NCBI RefSeq assembly: GCF_030709675.1
Contig: NZ_JAUZQD010000001.1
Span: 434,001-498,000 of the forward strand
Direction: 5' to 3'
Source of the DNA: Symbioplanes lichenis
GTDB taxonomy: Bacteria > Actinomycetota > Actinomycetes > Mycobacteriales > Micromonosporaceae
DNA length: 64,000 nt
Every line of letters starts with the position of its first letter. Position 1 is the first letter of the stretch. A model generated the notes under the pieces. The model did no database searches, was not told where the DNA came from, and worked only from the letters and a program-made list of their open reading frames with translations. Shown piece by piece: positions 62,030-64,000 of the stretch. The translations under genes were made by a program, and so were the position numbers.

Positions 62030-62368
62030 ATGAGTGACAGGGACGAGATCACCCACGGCGAGTACGGCGACGGCGTCATCGAGGAGCCGAACAGCTACCG
62101 GCCCGAGAAGGGCGACGACGAGGGCGGGCTGTCGAGCACGTACGCGGCCGGGACCGACCCCGAGCAGCTGCTCAACGGTGGGCCGGGGCCGGCGGACGGC
62201 GGCGTGATGACGACCACCGGCGGGACGGCCGGGCCGAACAGCTTCCGGCAGCCCGCGCGGCACGGGCCGGGGGTGGCGCCGACGACGACCGGGGACGCGA
62301 CCACGGGGAGCATGGACGCGCCGACCGACGGGGCGACCAGCGACGCGACATCGAACTCGATCGACTGA
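62030..62368 (+). CDS. Acidic low-complexity hypothetical protein
   Basis: The product has 112 aa, rich in Asp, Gly, Thr and Pro, with no hydrophobic segment, so it is probably disordered. The start is ATG 62030; AACTCT 6 bases upstream could be a weak -10 box. It resembles no family that I know. Short acidic proteins of this kind are common in actinobacteria. Confidence 0.6.
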   Translation: MSDRDEITHGEYGDGVIEEPNSYRPEKGDDEGGLSSTYAAGTDPEQLLNGGPGPADGGVMTTTGGTAGPNSFRQPARHGPGVAPTTTGDATTGSMDAPTDGATSDATSNSID

Positions 62369-62375
62369 GACGCGC

Positions 62376-62381
62376 TACAGT
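62376..62381 (+). promoter_or_regulatory. -10 box TACAGT for the phosphotransferase gene
   Basis: TACAGT ends 6 bases before ATG 62388. Confidence 0.6.
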
Positions 62382-62387
62382 GCGCCC

Positions 62388-63019
62388 ATGCTCGGGCCGC
62401 TGATCGCCTCCGGACGGGAGGCGGACGTCTATGAGTTCGGCGCCGGCAAGGTGCTTCGGCGCTATCGGCGCGAGGCGGACGTGACCGGCGAGGCGGACGC
62501 GATGCGTTACCTCGCCGGGCGGGGCTATCCGGTGCCCGAGGTGTTCGAGGCCGCGGGCGCCGATCTGGTCATGGAGCGGCTGACCGGCCCGACGATGGCG
62601 CAGAGCCTGGTCGCCGGGGAGCTGAGCATCGCCGAGGGCGGCGGGCTGCTCGCCGATCTGCACCGGCGGCTGCATGACATCCAGCCCGAACCCGGCGTTT
62701 CGATGATCCACCTGGATCTGCACCCCGACAACATTCTGCTGACCGAGCGCGGGCCCGTCGTCATCGACTGGTGCAACGTCCGGCTCGGGGACGGCGACTT
62801 CGATCTCGCCCTGACCGCGCTGATCCTGGCCGAGGTCTCGCTCTGGGACCATCCGTTCGCCGCCGGGGCCGGGGAGCTGCTCGAGGCGTTCAAGGCGCGA
62901 GCGCCCGGCGACCCGCGGCGGCTGCTGGACGACGCCGTGGCGTTGCGGAGCGGACAGACGAACACGCTGACCGCCGGTGAGATCGCACTGCTTGGGACGG
63001 CCGCTAACCTGGTACGCCT

Positions 63020-63023
<4 letters not shown>
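62388..63023 (+). CDS. Aminoglycoside-phosphotransferase-like kinase
   Basis: The product has 211 aa, shorter than typical APH enzymes, so the N-lobe is compact. [21 protein letters not shown] holds the ATP lysine, HLDLHPDN (H108, D110, N115) is the catalytic loop, and VIDWCNV has the metal-binding Asp. Substrate unknown; antibiotic resistance should not be assumed. Its stop overlaps the dtd start (ATGA). Confidence 0.88.
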
Positions 63024-63438
<415 letters not shown>

Positions 63439-63442
<4 letters not shown>

Positions 63443-64000
63443 AAGAACCCGCGGCGCCGCGCCGACTGGGTGAGCCAGTTGTTGAGCTGCGACGTCCAGT
63501 CCACCTGGTCGACCGTGGTGTAGTCGACGTCGAAGCGCCCGAACGCGTCGTGACCCTCGGTGAAGAGGCCGCCGCGCTTGTCGATCTCCAGGACGACCTG
63601 CAGCTGGTAGGGCGTCGGGATGAAGGTGACCTCGAGCTGGTTGATGCCGCCGGCGAACTGCGACGGCGGATAGAACTCGATCTCCTGGTAGAACGGCAGC
63701 TGCTGCTGCACTCCGTAGACCCGGCCGCGCTCGACGTCGGCCCGGCTGAAGCGGAAGCCCAGACGCAGGAAGGCGTCGAGGATGCGCTCCTGGGCCGGCA
63801 GCGGGTGGACGGCCACGGCGTCCAGGTCACCCTTGTCGACGGCCCGGGCGACTTCGAGCTCCGTACGCAACCCCATCGTCATGCCGTGCAGATGTTGCCC
63901 GTACACCTCGGTGATCGGGGTCTCCCACGGCACGTCGAACTTGAACGGGACGTCGTAACGGGCGCCCGCCCCGAGCTTGAACGAGCCGGTCAGGCGTTGC
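63439..64000 (-). CDS. Spo0M-family protein, C-terminal part (partial)
   Basis: The open frame runs off the window edge; 187 residues are visible. [23 protein letters not shown], the basic/hydrophobic middle and [23 protein letters not shown] match the sporulation-control Spo0M/arrestin-like family. The N-terminal half is outside. In bacilli Spo0M affects sporulation; in actinobacteria the role is not established. Confidence 0.88.

Overview
The window is GC-rich chromosomal DNA with tightly packed genes, many GTG starts, and many promoters with no room for a leader. Its content is that of an actinobacterium: a HrdB-type sigma factor, the DUF3710/DUF3159/DUF3093/DUF4193/DUF3000/DUF3039/DUF3099/DUF397 families, coproheme-pathway enzymes and an LPXTG surface protein. 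Micromonosporaceae (an Actinoplanes-like organism) is the best guess, but that is inference from gene content only.

Layout. 1-5.96 kb: tail of an unseen gene, an MBL-fold hydrolase, a LURP-one-type protein, an HD dNTPase, a small RHH-like protein and a HipA-like/DUF3037 pair. 5.96-7.75 kb: an accessory or decaying patch with a MerR effector-domain remnant, an orphan ABC-2 permease and an unrecognised ORF. 7.7-14.8 kb: SDR, LigC-type ATP ligase, lipoprotein alpha/beta-hydrolase, two-TM K+ channel, GNAT, LigD-type polymerase and an LPXTG protein. 15-23.4 kb: MsrB, HemY-HemQ, GNAT, CBM48 protein, WrbA, DUF397, ThyA-DHFR, HemE and DUF3000. 23.4-31.6 kb: DUF218, HtrA-like protease, RNase D, FadA-FadB and a DUF2637 protein. 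31.6-36.2 kb: a two-component system next to two paralogous propeller proteins. 36.3-47.6 kb: a conserved block of dxs, an RNA m5U methyltransferase, a KimA-like K+ transporter, two TrkA/RCK proteins, DUF3159, an OB-fold protein, DUF3710, dut, DUF3093, an EcsC-like protein and DUF4193. 47.9-58 kb: LytR_C protein, IMPase, HrdB, DUF7455-like protein, helicase, TRIC-type channel, DUF3039, PsuG-PsuK and DUF3099. 58-64 kb: CHASE-GGDEF-EAL protein, HhH-GPD protein, a Fic toxin with an unusual antitoxin, a phosphotransferase, Dtd and a partial Spo0M.

Functional groups. HemY, HemQ and HemE belong to the coproporphyrin-dependent heme route. LigC and the LigD-type polymerase form a split end-joining toolkit (no Ku is seen here). 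The KimA-like carrier and the RCK pair suggest regulated K+ uptake, and a K+ channel lies elsewhere in the window. ThyA, DHFR, Dut and the HD dNTPase cover thymidylate and dNTP control.

Two features are pervasive. First, at least 17 genes have a TAnnnT box 6-8 bases before the start codon, which implies leaderless mRNAs. Second, many intergenic gaps hold short imperfect tandem repeats. The unit differs at every locus, and at about seven loci one repeat copy spans the stop codon of the adjacent gene. I know of no description of this second pattern, and it is the best candidate for something new. A Fic antitoxin that appears to join a Phd/YefM-like domain to a VbhA-type inhibitory segment is the second candidate.
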